From contig CAZGXI010000005.1 in the NCBI GenBank assembly GCA_964529715.1, positions 1-64,000 of the forward strand: 64,000 nt of DNA, written 5' to 3'. Shown here one piece after another: positions 26,436 to 34,716 of this stretch (positions within the stretch are counted from its first letter, which is position 1; each line of letters opens with the position of its first letter). Made by a program: the position numbers and the translations under genes. The notes under the pieces were generated by a model that saw only the letters and a list, made by a program, of their open reading frames with translations, did no database searches and was not told the origin of the DNA. The DNA comes from CAZGXI01 sp964529715. Lineage in GTDB: Bacteria > Chloroflexota > Anaerolineae > Aggregatilineales > Ch27.

Positions 26436-28031
26436 ATGGCCACCCAAAACCAGGTGCTTTATGTCCAGGTCGGTCGGGTCAACCTTCGGCGCGACCCGCA
26501 CGTGGCGCCCGATAACGTGATCGGGCTTTTCTACCTGGGAGACTCGCTGGAGGTCAAAGCAAACGTCCATCAGACCGACGCGCAGGGCCGTGTCTGGCGG
26601 CAACTGCCTGAAGGCGACCAGGGTTGGGTCGCTGAGTTCGATCCTGTTGTGCAGAAACGCTTGCTCGATCTGAATCCGCCGCCTGCACCTGTTCCCGCCG
26701 GTCCGCAGGTGCTTTATGTGCGGTCGGAGGGAATTAAACTTCGCAGCGCCCCCGCCGTTACGCCAGACAATGTGGTGGGCCTGGTCAAGAAGGGCGATCC
26801 GATACAGGTTCAACCAGATGTGCGCCAGGTGGACTCAGAGGGCCGGGTCTGGAGGCAAGTGATCGGTGGTCAGTGGGTGGCGGAGTATAACCGCCGCACC
26901 GGCAACCGCCTGCTGACACCGGATACCCCTTCTGCTTCGTCTGGAGCTGTCGGCTCCCAGCCAATGTCGGCAGCTGAATCGCCTCAGGCTGTCACCGGGC
27001 GAACTACTGTTCTGGCCGCAGGCCGTGTGAAAGTATCCGGCACGGGCTTCTTATTAGACGGCAAACCGTTCCGCTTCATCGGCGTCAACCTGCGCGAATT
27101 TGCCTTCTACGGTGCAGGCGTCATCTCGGCTCAGGCGGGCAATCAGATCGACCAGTTGAACGCCGCCAGGGATATGAAAGTGCGCGTTGTGCGGATGCAC
27201 GCCTGTCACCGCGCCATCGCCCTGGGAACAACGATCCCGCTGATGCAGAAGGCGCTGGACCTGCTCCATCAGTACAACATGTTGGCGATTGTCTGCCTGA
27301 ACGACGCGCTGGGCGACAGCAGTTTTTATGTGCCGGGCGACGATCACTTTCATCAGTACGGCCATCCGATGGGCTGTGTGGACAAGACGGCCTATTTTCA
27401 CAACGAAGGCTACAGGCAGAACCAACTGCCGTTCGTTCGGCAGCTTGTCGCGGCTTTTAAGGATCATCCGGCGATTCTTGCCTGGGAATTGGGCAACGAG
27501 TATGCCCTGCATCCCCAACCGGCCAGCGACGCTGATGCCGAGGCATTCATCCGTTATGCGTTGGTTGTTTCGCAGGCCATTCGCCAGATCGATTCCGGCC
27601 ACCTGATCACGACCGGATTGGTCAATACCGGGCACATTGCGCCGTCTGGTTGCGACCGGGTGGCCTTTGCCCGGCGCTTTTACGCCATGCCGACTATCGA
27701 TTTCGCCACCGTACACTTTTATCAGGACAATTCCGAAGAGCAAAGCTCTCTACCAGACCTGGAAGCCTGCAAGCAGATCGGCAAGCCGCTGATTGTGGAG
27801 GAGTATGGTTCGACGGAGGGCGACCGTGCTGCGGTAACTGCCGCTGCGGTCGAACGCTGGCTGGCGATGGGGGCGGCGGGCTTTATGCAGTGGGGGCTGT
27901 CGGCCACGCCGTTCGATGTGGGCGTAGGGGATGGAATGCGGGGGATGGACCCTTACTGTGACCATAACAGGAATCACTACCAGGGCCTGTTCAACGTGTA
28001 CCGTCAGTGGGCTGAGCGGTTGGAAGCATAG
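26436..28031 (+). CDS. SH3b-containing GH5-like glycoside hydrolase
   Basis: A 531-residue protein. Two bacterial SH3-like repeats occupy about residues 8-75 and 90-155 (VNLRRDPHVAPDNVIG and IKLRSAPAVTPDNVVG). A Ser/Ala linker follows, then a GH5/mannanase-type (beta/alpha)8 domain from about 190. The acid/base Glu is in WELGNEYAL and the nucleophile Glu in IVEEYGS; VVRMHAC and TVHFY are other barrel strands. No signal peptide or TM is visible, which is odd for a polysaccharide hydrolase with SH3 domains. The real substrate is unknown; an endo-mannanase-like activity is the nearest family guess. Confidence 0.75.
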   Translation: MATQNQVLYVQVGRVNLRRDPHVAPDNVIGLFYLGDSLEVKANVHQTDAQGRVWRQLPEGDQGWVAEFDPVVQKRLLDLNPPPAPVPAGPQVLYVRSEGIKLRSAPAVTPDNVVGLVKKGDPIQVQPDVRQVDSEGRVWRQVIGGQWVAEYNRRTGNRLLTPDTPSASSGAVGSQPMSAAESPQAVTGRTTVLAAGRVKVSGTGFLLDGKPFRFIGVNLREFAFYGAGVISAQAGNQIDQLNAARDMKVRVVRMHACHRAIALGTTIPLMQKALDLLHQYNMLAIVCLNDALGDSSFYVPGDDHFHQYGHPMGCVDKTAYFHNEGYRQNQLPFVRQLVAAFKDHPAILAWELGNEYALHPQPASDADAEAFIRYALVVSQAIRQIDSGHLITTGLVNTGHIAPSGCDRVAFARRFYAMPTIDFATVHFYQDNSEEQSSLPDLEACKQIGKPLIVEEYGSTEGDRAAVTAAAVERWLAMGAAGFMQWGLSATPFDVGVGDGMRGMDPYCDHNRNHYQGLFNVYRQWAERLEA

Positions 28032-28115
28032 TGTTTTGTTCTGTCAGGCGGGGCCGGTTGCTGCCTGACAGAAAAGTTTGTCTAGGTGTGAGTAGCGGTG
28101 GGCCGAATCCGCCGT

Positions 28116-28121
28116 TACAAT
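28116..28121 (+). promoter_or_regulatory. -10 box for leaderless transcription of the SBP-3 lipoprotein gene
   Basis: TACAAT ends exactly 8 bases before the ATG at 28130, the same spacing as at 2987-2992, and no Shine-Dalgarno is present. A matching -35 is not evident. Confidence 0.45.
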
Positions 28122-28129
28122 TTCCCGCC

Positions 28130-29953
28130 ATGAACAGGCTAATAAACCCTACACGCTGCGTTTTTTGGGGCGTTGCCTTACTGCTGATCGCGGTGACTGG
28201 GTGCAGCGCCGTTGGGTCGCAGATTGCCGCAACACCTACCCCGCCGTCAGAACCCTTTATCCAGTCTCCGGTGGCAACGGTGCTGCCGACTCTGGCGCTT
28301 GACATTGCGCCGACATTGCCCGTTCCAACACCGCTGCCGTCCGTTGCCGAGATGCAGCCCACGCCGCGCCCGACCGTCTCGGCATTGGAGCGTATCCGGG
28401 CAGAGGGAAATCTGCGTGTGGGTGTGTTGTATAACACGCCGCCGCTTAGTAGCCTGAACGAACGTGGACAGGTCGAAGGCTACGAGGTCGAACTGGCGCG
28501 CGCCATTGCCGAAGCCTGGGGCGTTGAGGCCGTCTTTGTGCAGGTGACGCGGCAGACGGCGGTTTCGCTCTTGCTGGCGGGTGAGGTGGACGTGCTGATG
28601 GCTTCCGTTGTCCACAGCCGTGAAATGGAATCGCTGCTTGGCTTCTCGCAGACGTACTTTCCCGGCGGACAGATGTTCCTGGTCCGTGAAGAGAGTGCCG
28701 TGCAGCAGATCGCGGCGCTGGACGGCCAGCCAGTTGGGGTAGTGCAGGGGACTCGCAGCGAGCGCGCCCTGGGCCGCGCGATCAGCGCAGGGCGGCTCAA
28801 TGTCATACCCCATCTGTACCTGACACTCGATCAGGCCGTCGGCGCATTGGGTGGGGAAGTCGCGGCGGTGTTGTCTGACCGGGTGCAGTTGTTGCGCGTG
28901 GATGCTGAATTGGATGGCGTGCGCATTCTGAACGAAATGTTGGAGACAGAACCCTATGCCATCGCCTTTCGACGGCATGATGAGGCGCTGCATTATCTGC
29001 TGGACCGCACGTTGCAGGCACTCTATACTGGTGGGCGGCTGCAAAATCTGCGTCAGACGTGGTTCCCCGGTGTGGGCTTCGACCTCGAATTGCCTGTCTG
29101 GGGTGGGCTAGAGGAGGACACACGCACACTGGCCGATCTCAACACGGCTATCGTCTACCCGGAAGCGCCGATTGTGCCGCGTGTTCAGGCAGGGCAGGCG
29201 ATTCGCGTGGCCGGGCTGAACCTGGACCCGGCGGCGGATGACCTGACCCAGCGGCTGGAAAGTTTTTACCAGGCGCTTGTGCAGGAAATGGCCGCGCGGT
29301 GGGGCGTTTCCGTTGAGTTTATTCCCCACTCGGCGGCTAATGCACTCGATCTGGTTGCCAGCGGGCAGGTAGAGATGGCCGTTGGAGTCGCGCCCACGTG
29401 GGCAGGGCCTGCTGAAGTGACCTACACAGCCCCGATTATCGCGCATGGCGACCGGCTGATGGTGCCGTTCGAGACCACCATCACCGATTTTGCCGATCTG
29501 CGCGGTGGTCAGTGGGTGGGGGTTTTCGCCAGTGAACCCGGTGCAGCGAATCGCGTCACTGCTCTGGCTGAGGAAGCCAGGGCACGGATCAACGTCTTCA
29601 CCATCTTGCGAGACGAAGATGCGGTCTTTGCGATGCTGGTGGACGGCAACGCCGATGTCGTCTATGGGGACAGCCTACGTCTGCTCCCTCACGTTCAGGC
29701 GAATCCGGACCTGGTGAAACTGACTGACCGTTGGTATAGCCGGGCGTATATCGCCCTGGCTGTACCGCGCGTCGATCCTGACTTTGCGGCGCTGGTGGAC
29801 GTGACTTTGCAAGAGATGGATGCAGACGGTGCGTTTGCGCGGTTGTGGGCATCGATAGCTGGCCTTGATGTGCCTATCCGATTTGAGCAATGGCCGGGAG
29901 AGCAGGGCGTTTTTTTGGAAGTACGCACAAGTGCGTCATCCCCAGCCAGTTAA
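28130..29953 (+). CDS. Lipoprotein with two tandem family-3 solute-binding domains
   Basis: Exported lipoprotein: the hydrophobic segment ends in AVTGC with lipid-acceptor Cys25, followed by a Pro/Thr-rich tether. Two SBP_bac_3-type domains follow (about residues 85-315 and 345-590). The first opens with RVGVLYNTPPLSSLNERGQVEGYEVELA-type sequence (quoted in part), the second with RVAGLNLDPAA. Such domains usually bind amino acids for ABC importers, but no permease or ATPase is adjacent. The double domain suggests a sensor-like or multi-ligand binding role. Upstream in-frame sequence back to 28031 lacks a plausible signal peptide, so the internal ATG is chosen. Confidence 0.8.
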   Translation: MNRLINPTRCVFWGVALLLIAVTGCSAVGSQIAATPTPPSEPFIQSPVATVLPTLALDIAPTLPVPTPLPSVAEMQPTPRPTVSALERIRAEGNLRVGVLYNTPPLSSLNERGQVEGYEVELARAIAEAWGVEAVFVQVTRQTAVSLLLAGEVDVLMASVVHSREMESLLGFSQTYFPGGQMFLVREESAVQQIAALDGQPVGVVQGTRSERALGRAISAGRLNVIPHLYLTLDQAVGALGGEVAAVLSDRVQLLRVDAELDGVRILNEMLETEPYAIAFRRHDEALHYLLDRTLQALYTGGRLQNLRQTWFPGVGFDLELPVWGGLEEDTRTLADLNTAIVYPEAPIVPRVQAGQAIRVAGLNLDPAADDLTQRLESFYQALVQEMAARWGVSVEFIPHSAANALDLVASGQVEMAVGVAPTWAGPAEVTYTAPIIAHGDRLMVPFETTITDFADLRGGQWVGVFASEPGAANRVTALAEEARARINVFTILRDEDAVFAMLVDGNADVVYGDSLRLLPHVQANPDLVKLTDRWYSRAYIALAVPRVDPDFAALVDVTLQEMDADGAFARLWASIAGLDVPIRFEQWPGEQGVFLEVRTSASSPAS

Positions 29954-30053
29954 CGGTTATGCAAATGTTGTAGGGGTGTCATCATTCCTTCACAATCGGT
30001 TGTTAGACTGAGGTCGAAAGTCAATCCAACTGGCTAGAGAAGGAATGGAAGGA

Positions 30054-30446
30054 ATGCAGAACAAGACTCGTAACCTGGTCGTGCTGCTGTCTATCTTGGT
30101 GGCGCTGGGGGCGGTGTTGCTGGCGGCGCTGCCTGCTCTGGCGGCGGAAGAAACAATCGCTTCTCAGGCGCTCGCCCAGGGCGGTCCTAGGGGAGGGCGT
30201 GGCCCGTGCACGGGATTTGTAGATGAGGACGGCGACGGCATTTGCGACAACTGCCCCATGCAGGGAGCGCGCTTCGTAGACGAGGATGGCGACGGCATTT
30301 GCGACAACTGCCCTATGCGGGGAACGCGCTTCGTGGATGAAAATGGCGACGGCATCTGTGACAACTGCGGTGTGTTCGGCGGCATGATGGGCGGCTTCCG
30401 GGGCGGGAATCAGGGTCGGATGGGTGGCCAGGGCTGGCGCCGGTAG
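30054..30446 (+). CDS. Small secreted protein with three DxDGDG calcium-loop repeats
   Basis: A 130-residue protein. The signal peptide spans residues 1-30, with likely cleavage after PALA. Three ~18-residue repeats follow, each built on FVDEDGDGICDNC (the third has DENGDG). The spaced acidic residues resemble EF-hand/dockerin or thrombospondin type 3 calcium loops, and each repeat also has a CDNC cysteine pair. The tail is Gly/Met/Arg-rich (GGMMGGFRGGNQGRMGGQ). Calcium or another metal is the likely ligand; the function is unknown. The second ATG (30054) is chosen because the first (30045) abuts its AAGGA site. Confidence 0.7.
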   Translation: MQNKTRNLVVLLSILVALGAVLLAALPALAAEETIASQALAQGGPRGGRGPCTGFVDEDGDGICDNCPMQGARFVDEDGDGICDNCPMRGTRFVDENGDGICDNCGVFGGMMGGFRGGNQGRMGGQGWRR

Positions 30447-30477
30447 TAATCTTCGCATCCCCAATGTGACTCGGTAG

Positions 30478-30506
30478 GCGGACGGCGACTTCAGCCGTCC
30501 GCTTTT
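30478..30506 (+). terminator. Terminator of the repeat-protein gene, overlapping the EamA 3' end
   Basis: GCGGACGGC and GCCGTCCGC form a 9 bp stem around GACTTCA, followed by TTTT. The loop and right arm are also the last codons and stop of the convergent EamA gene. Confidence 0.75.
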
Positions 30507-31450
30507 GATCTAGCGACAGATGGCCTTTGGGCCTGGCTGGCGAAAACCACTGCAAACAGAATCAGCGCCGCCCCGACGATCTGGGCTGTGCCGGGCATTT
30601 CTTGCAAAAAGATCACGGCCAGAATTGCACTACCCACTGGTTCACCCAGGATCACCAGGCTGACGAAAGCGACGGGCAGGTGCGCCAGAGCATAGTTGAA
30701 GGATGAATGACCGATCAACTGTGGAAAAATCGCCAGCAGCAACAGCCACAGATAAACCACCGGGCGATAGCCGGTGATGGTATTGCCGGTCAGCAGCACG
30801 GCCAGCAGCAGGAACAACGCCGCCGCCCCGTAACACAGCCATACATAGGGCACGAGCGCCAGCGAGGCACGTAGCCGCCGCCCGATGATCAGATATAGCG
30901 CCGCGGCGACCGCTCCGATCAGCGCCAGCAGCGCGCCCAGCAGCGGATTCGCCCCGTCTAGGAGCGCACGACTGTCTCCGTTCAGGCTGATTAACAGCCC
31001 TCCGCCAATGGCGATTAGAATGCCGATCAGTGTGCGGCGGTTCAGCGATTCGCCCAGCAGTAGTGGCGAGAACAGCGCCACCCACAACGGGTTGGTGGTC
31101 ACGAGGACCACGCTGATCAACACCGAGGTGTGTTCCAAAGAGGTGATCCAGGCGGCAAAATGCACTGCCAGCAGGGCACCTGAGGTTAATGCCAGGGCGA
31201 TGTCACGTTGGGAGAGCGCGTGCAGGGCAGGGCGATGCCGGTAGAGTGTCCAGGGGGTCAGGATCAGGGCGGCCAGCGTCAGGCGCATGGCGGCGATGAC
31301 CAATGAGGGGGTTCCATCAGCCTGGGCGAAACGGATAAACAGTGAAGCGGTCGAAACCGCCAGCACACCGATCAGCAAGATGGCGTATACAGAAGGCTGG
31401 TAGGCGGAGATGCTGTCGGAGGTGGATTGGGGCGTCGTCGTGTTTGACAT
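30491..31450 (-). CDS. EamA/DMT-family transporter
   Basis: A 319-residue membrane protein with ten hydrophobic helices arranged as two five-helix EamA repeats (about residues 22-155 and 170-305), the drug/metabolite transporter layout. LFIRFAQADGTPSLVIAAMR and LPVAFVSLVILGEPVGSAI (each given within 20 residues) are typical of the first and second repeat. The substrate is unknown. Its stop codon sits in the loop of the convergent gene's terminator. Confidence 0.85.
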   Translation of the reverse strand: MSNTTTPQSTSDSISAYQPSVYAILLIGVLAVSTASLFIRFAQADGTPSLVIAAMRLTLAALILTPWTLYRHRPALHALSQRDIALALTSGALLAVHFAAWITSLEHTSVLISVVLVTTNPLWVALFSPLLLGESLNRRTLIGILIAIGGGLLISLNGDSRALLDGANPLLGALLALIGAVAAALYLIIGRRLRASLALVPYVWLCYGAAALFLLLAVLLTGNTITGYRPVVYLWLLLLAIFPQLIGHSSFNYALAHLPVAFVSLVILGEPVGSAILAVIFLQEMPGTAQIVGAALILFAVVFASQAQRPSVARSKADG

Positions 31451-31566
31451 ACCAGGGCTATTCTGGATAGAATTGGTCTATGTAGGAAGGATGTAACCTT
31501 TGCGGGCAATTTTCATCTAAGCAAATGATGTGACTGTAGAGACCTGTTTAAGGAGTGTGTTCTTCC

Positions 31567-32166
31567 ATGGCTTTCCAACTGCCTCCTCTCCCGTATGAGT
31601 ATAACGCTCTGGAGCCGTACATCGACGAGATGACCATGCGGCTGCATCACGACAAACATCACCAGGCTTACCTGACGAACCTCAACAATGCTATTGCCGG
31701 GACCGATCTGGAGTCCCTGTCTATTGAGCAAATCCTGGCGAAAGGCGCCGACAACCTGCCGGTCGTCGTGCGCAATCACGGCGGTGGCTACGCCAATCAT
31801 AACCTGTTCTGGCTGATCATGGCTCCGCGTGCCGGCGGTGAACCGACCGGTGAACTGGCGGACGCCATCGGCGAGGCATTCGGTGGGTTTGCAGCGTTCA
31901 AAGATCGCTTTAGCAAGGCTGCGATGGGCCGTTTTGGCTCCGGCTGGGCCTGGCTGGTGTGGGATGGCAGCAAGCTCGACGTAACCAGCACGGCCAATCA
32001 AGACAGCCCGATTATGGAAGGCCAGGTCCCCTTGCTGGGTCTGGACGTGTGGGAACACGCCTACTATCTCAAGTACCAGAATCGCCGCAATGAATATGTC
32101 GAGGCGTGGTGGAACGTGGTCAACTGGCCGAGGGTAGCAGAGTATTTCGCGGCGGCGCGTCGTTAG
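31567..32166 (+). CDS. sodA: Fe/Mn-type superoxide dismutase
   Basis: Disproportionates superoxide in the cytoplasm. Metal ligands are His27 (RLHHDKHH), His77 (YANHNLFW), Asp159 and His163 (DVWEHAYY). The GGG preceding the second ligand and TANQDSPI are typical of the family; the exact metal preference cannot be fixed by eye. Length 199 is standard. AAGGAG lies 11 bases before the ATG. It fits an aerobic or facultative lifestyle. Confidence 0.95.
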   Translation: MAFQLPPLPYEYNALEPYIDEMTMRLHHDKHHQAYLTNLNNAIAGTDLESLSIEQILAKGADNLPVVVRNHGGGYANHNLFWLIMAPRAGGEPTGELADAIGEAFGGFAAFKDRFSKAAMGRFGSGWAWLVWDGSKLDVTSTANQDSPIMEGQVPLLGLDVWEHAYYLKYQNRRNEYVEAWWNVVNWPRVAEYFAAARR

Positions 32167-32190
32167 CTTTTACTGTTTTCTGGTTCAGAA

Positions 32191-32220
32191 CGAGGGGCCT
32201 TGCAGCCCCTCGTTTCGTTT
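32191..32220 (+). terminator. Rho-independent terminator of sodA
   Basis: CGAGGGGC and GCCCCTCG form an 8 bp stem around CTTGCA, followed by TTTCGTTT. Confidence 0.85.
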
Positions 32221-32351
32221 GACCGGTTTGCCCCTTTTAGCCGGAGGGCGCGCCGCGTGGAGGGTTGTTGACGGGGAAAACTTATCCACCTGCTTGCTTG
32301 ATTCGGACTTGGTGGTATAGTCTTGACGCAAACGCTACACGCCAGTAGGCG

Positions 32352-32357
32352 TATAAT
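32352..32357 (+). promoter_or_regulatory. -10 box and possible operator of the ferredoxin gene
   Basis: TATAAT at this position precedes an AGGAG site and the ATG at 32380. Directly upstream ACGCC/GGCGT form a small inverted repeat around AGTA, ending next to the -10. TTGACG at 32323 is 23 bases away, too far for a normal -35. Confidence 0.5.
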
Positions 32358-32379
32358 TCCCTAGTAGGAGAATGGCAGG

Positions 32380-32727
32380 ATGACCCATATCATCACCAGC
32401 CTGTGTCTTCGTGACGGCGCCTGTGTCGAGGTATGTCCGGTGGAATGCATTACCCCCGGCTTCCCGGAGTCGGACTGGCCCTGGTATTTCATCGATCCCG
32501 AAACCTGCATCGACTGCGGTGCCTGCGTGCCGGAATGCCCGTTTGAGGCGATCTTCGTTGAGGAAGAAGTCCCCAGCGCGTATGAAATGGCTGCGGGCCA
32601 GGAACGCATACCGTTCGGTGGCACACGTTATACCGCTGCCGGCGGTGAGATCGTAGACCTGACGGAGGACATTCAGTACAACTATAAGTTCTACCAGGAA
32701 GGCCCCGGCTACGACTCGGCCCCGTAG
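32380..32727 (+). CDS. Two-cluster (seven- or eight-iron type) ferredoxin
   Basis: A 115-residue electron carrier. The N-terminal cluster region has Cys9, Cys15, Cys19-Pro and Cys23 with a widened first spacing (CLRDGACVEVCPVEC), as in seven-iron ferredoxins of Thermus and actinobacteria. The second cluster is a canonical C43xxC46xxC49xxxC53P. A ~60-residue C-terminal extension follows, as in related proteins. GGAG lies 9 bases before the ATG. Partner enzymes are not adjacent. Confidence 0.9.
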   Translation: MTHIITSLCLRDGACVEVCPVECITPGFPESDWPWYFIDPETCIDCGACVPECPFEAIFVEEEVPSAYEMAAGQERIPFGGTRYTAAGGEIVDLTEDIQYNYKFYQEGPGYDSAP

Positions 32728-32762
32728 GCGCAACGCTGCGTGCTTTTGTGCCAGCCTGCAAG

Positions 32763-32789
32763 AGGCGTCTCCATGTGGGGACGCCTTTT
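32763..32789 (+). terminator. Rho-independent terminator of the ferredoxin gene
   Basis: AGGCGTC pairs with GACGCCT, extended inward by CC/GG and one wobble around an ATGT loop, followed by TTTCGTTT. Confidence 0.85.
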
Positions 32790-32844
32790 CGTTTGCTGCA
32801 AACGGAGCTGTATCTTGCTTGATGGTCCGGCAGTTTGTGTGTTA

Positions 32845-34392
32845 CTACCGACCCAGGGAGTCGTACCGCAGCCAGCTATTGGCCTCGACAAGCACGCCGG
32901 AAACGTCGTCCCAGAAGGCAATCACGTCCTGTCCCTGCCACAGCGGGATCAGGGTGACATGTTCGGCCAGGCGCGCCTGTGCCTGGCGGTAAAAATCGTC
33001 CCGTTCGGCGGGATCGGTGCTGAGCGCCGCTGCTAGTAGCAGGGCATCGATTTCGGTGCTGCCAGACTCGTTACCTGTTGGGATGGGCGACGCCGATGCG
33101 GCCAGAGGAATCAGGTAGGCGGCAGGACTGGCAAAGGGCGGTCGCCAGCCCACGATGGCGTCGAGGTACTCGCCCCGGTTAACGGCCCGGACAAACGTGG
33201 CCGTCTGGTCGTCCTGGATTCCTGTAATATCTACGATCTTGCTCTCTTCTATTGCCCGCGCCAATTCCTGAGCAGCGTCGATCATCAGCGCGCCGTAGGT
33301 ATCGCTGGAGATGTACAACGCTACATTGAGGGGCCGACTGCGGGGGCGATAGCCGGCTTCCTGTAGAATCGCATCGGCATTCACCGGATTGAAAGACGGA
33401 AAAATTGCCTCAGTGGCGCTAAACTGTGGCGGGATCAGGCTGTAGAGCGGAACAGTCGTACCGTCGAAGCCGTTCTGCGCGCCCCGCTCCCGGTTGATCA
33501 ACAGGGCAAACGCCTCCCTCACCGCCGGATCGTCGAACGGTTCCTGATCGTGATGGAACAGCAGATAATACACTTGCAAGTTCGGTTGTTCTTGAATAAC
33601 GATGCGGTTTTCCCTGCGGATAGCTTCCAGGTCTGGCAGCGATAGCCCACGCCAGGCCATGTCGATTTCGTGCGCCAGCATGGCGCGGCGCAGTGCAATC
33701 GGCTGGTCGTACTGCCGCAGTATGATGCGCTGGGCGGCGGGTGGTGTTGCGGTGGGAAAACCGGCGTTGGGGCCGATTACCGCTTCTTGCCCGGCCCGAA
33801 ACGATTCCAGCCGATAGAGGCCGTTGCCGACGACCTGGGTGGTTTCGCTGGCTGGTAGCACATCCTCTGCCGGGAAATCGCCGGGGTGTTGCGGGAAGAA
33901 TGGCGGCAGCGCCACCAGCGCCTCAAAGTCGGGCAGGGGGGTGCGCAGCCTGAACTGCACGCTATTGTCGTCACCTTCAGTAACGGTGACAATGTATTGT
34001 GCAATGAACGTCCCTGCGTCGCGCCCCAGGCGCAGGACGCGGTTGATCGATTCCACGAAAGTCGCAGCAGTGATCGGTGTGCCATCCGCAAAGGCAGCGT
34101 TTGGGCGGACGGTGAATGTGTGCGTCAGGCCATCGGCGCTGATCGTGTGATCGGTGGCCAGGGCCAGCTCGTAGTTCAGTGTGCCGGGAATCTGTCGTGT
34201 CAGACCGGTGTAGAGGTGAGATAGCAATTCCCAGGAAGGGATGTCGAGGGCGCTGGCCGGGTCGAGTGACCGGGGAAAATCAGTCGTCCCGATAACCACC
34301 GTTTCGGGTTCTTGGGCTGCCCCCGAACCGGGCAGCCATAGCGCCGACAGCAGGACGAGCAGAGTAAGAAAGCGAAAAGCGGACATCGGCAT
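32845..34392 (-). CDS. Extracellular solute-binding protein, family 5 (peptide type)
   Basis: Secreted binding protein of the DppA/OppA type. A signal peptide spans residues 1-26 (MSAFRFLTLLVLLSALWLPG, then SGAAQ); no lipobox Cys is seen. DFPRSLDPASALDIPSWELLSHLYTGL (residues in this stretch) is the usual start of the SBP_bac_5 fold, and HTFTVRPNAAFADGTPITAA is also characteristic. Length 515. The ATG at 34392 has GGAG upstream, whereas the upstream in-frame sequence lacks a signal. No permease or ATPase genes are adjacent, so it is an orphan binding protein in this window. Confidence 0.85.
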   Translation of the reverse strand: MPMSAFRFLTLLVLLSALWLPGSGAAQEPETVVIGTTDFPRSLDPASALDIPSWELLSHLYTGLTRQIPGTLNYELALATDHTISADGLTHTFTVRPNAAFADGTPITAATFVESINRVLRLGRDAGTFIAQYIVTVTEGDDNSVQFRLRTPLPDFEALVALPPFFPQHPGDFPAEDVLPASETTQVVGNGLYRLESFRAGQEAVIGPNAGFPTATPPAAQRIILRQYDQPIALRRAMLAHEIDMAWRGLSLPDLEAIRRENRIVIQEQPNLQVYYLLFHHDQEPFDDPAVREAFALLINRERGAQNGFDGTTVPLYSLIPPQFSATEAIFPSFNPVNADAILQEAGYRPRSRPLNVALYISSDTYGALMIDAAQELARAIEESKIVDITGIQDDQTATFVRAVNRGEYLDAIVGWRPPFASPAAYLIPLAASASPIPTGNESGSTEIDALLLAAALSTDPAERDDFYRQAQARLAEHVTLIPLWQGQDVIAFWDDVSGVLVEANSWLRYDSLGR

Positions 34393-34531
34393 GGATGGAC
34401 TCCAAACGAAGGCAGGCGGATTCTGACGAAAGAGCGCAGCAGCAGATATTCTACCGCAATCGCGCGACTGAAGTTCTGAACGAGCGGGGCGTGGTATAAT
34501 GCCAAACAATTTCACCTGCCGGAGGTTCACG

Positions 34532-34705
34532 TTGAGTAAGAAACGCCGCACCCGTCTCACACGCGATCAGGTTCGCCGCCAGCAGATCGCCATCATCGTC
34601 ACGGCCATCATCGCCGTCATCATGATCATCAGTCTGGTCGTTTCGATGTTGCCCGCGCCGCCGCTGTCGCCGGGAGTGATCCTGTTGCCGACCTTGCCGC
34701 TTTAA
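34532..34705 (+). CDS. 57-residue single-span membrane protein
   Basis: A TTG start with GGAGG 7 bases upstream gives a protein that begins with a strongly basic cytoplasmic stretch (SKKRRTRLTRDQVRRQQ), followed by one TM helix (IAIIVTAIIAVIMIISLVV) and a short Pro/Leu-rich tail. TATAAT at 34495-34500 is a plausible -10. It ends 11 bases before the prepilin peptidase gene and is probably cotranscribed with it. No family recognised. An ATG at 34499 would place the start inside the promoter. Confidence 0.65.
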   Translation: MSKKRRTRLTRDQVRRQQIAIIVTAIIAVIMIISLVVSMLPAPPLSPGVILLPTLPL

Positions 34706-34716
34706 CCGGGGGGACC

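Noticed and set aside
30216..30370. Regularly spaced ~54-base repeats that could suggest a CRISPR array
   Set aside because: Only three units, in frame, encoding FVDEDGDGICDNC repeats of a secreted protein; no spacers and no cas genes.
32323..32357. TTGACG as -35 box for the ferredoxin promoter
   Set aside because: The 23-base spacing to TATAAT is too long for a standard sigma-70 promoter.
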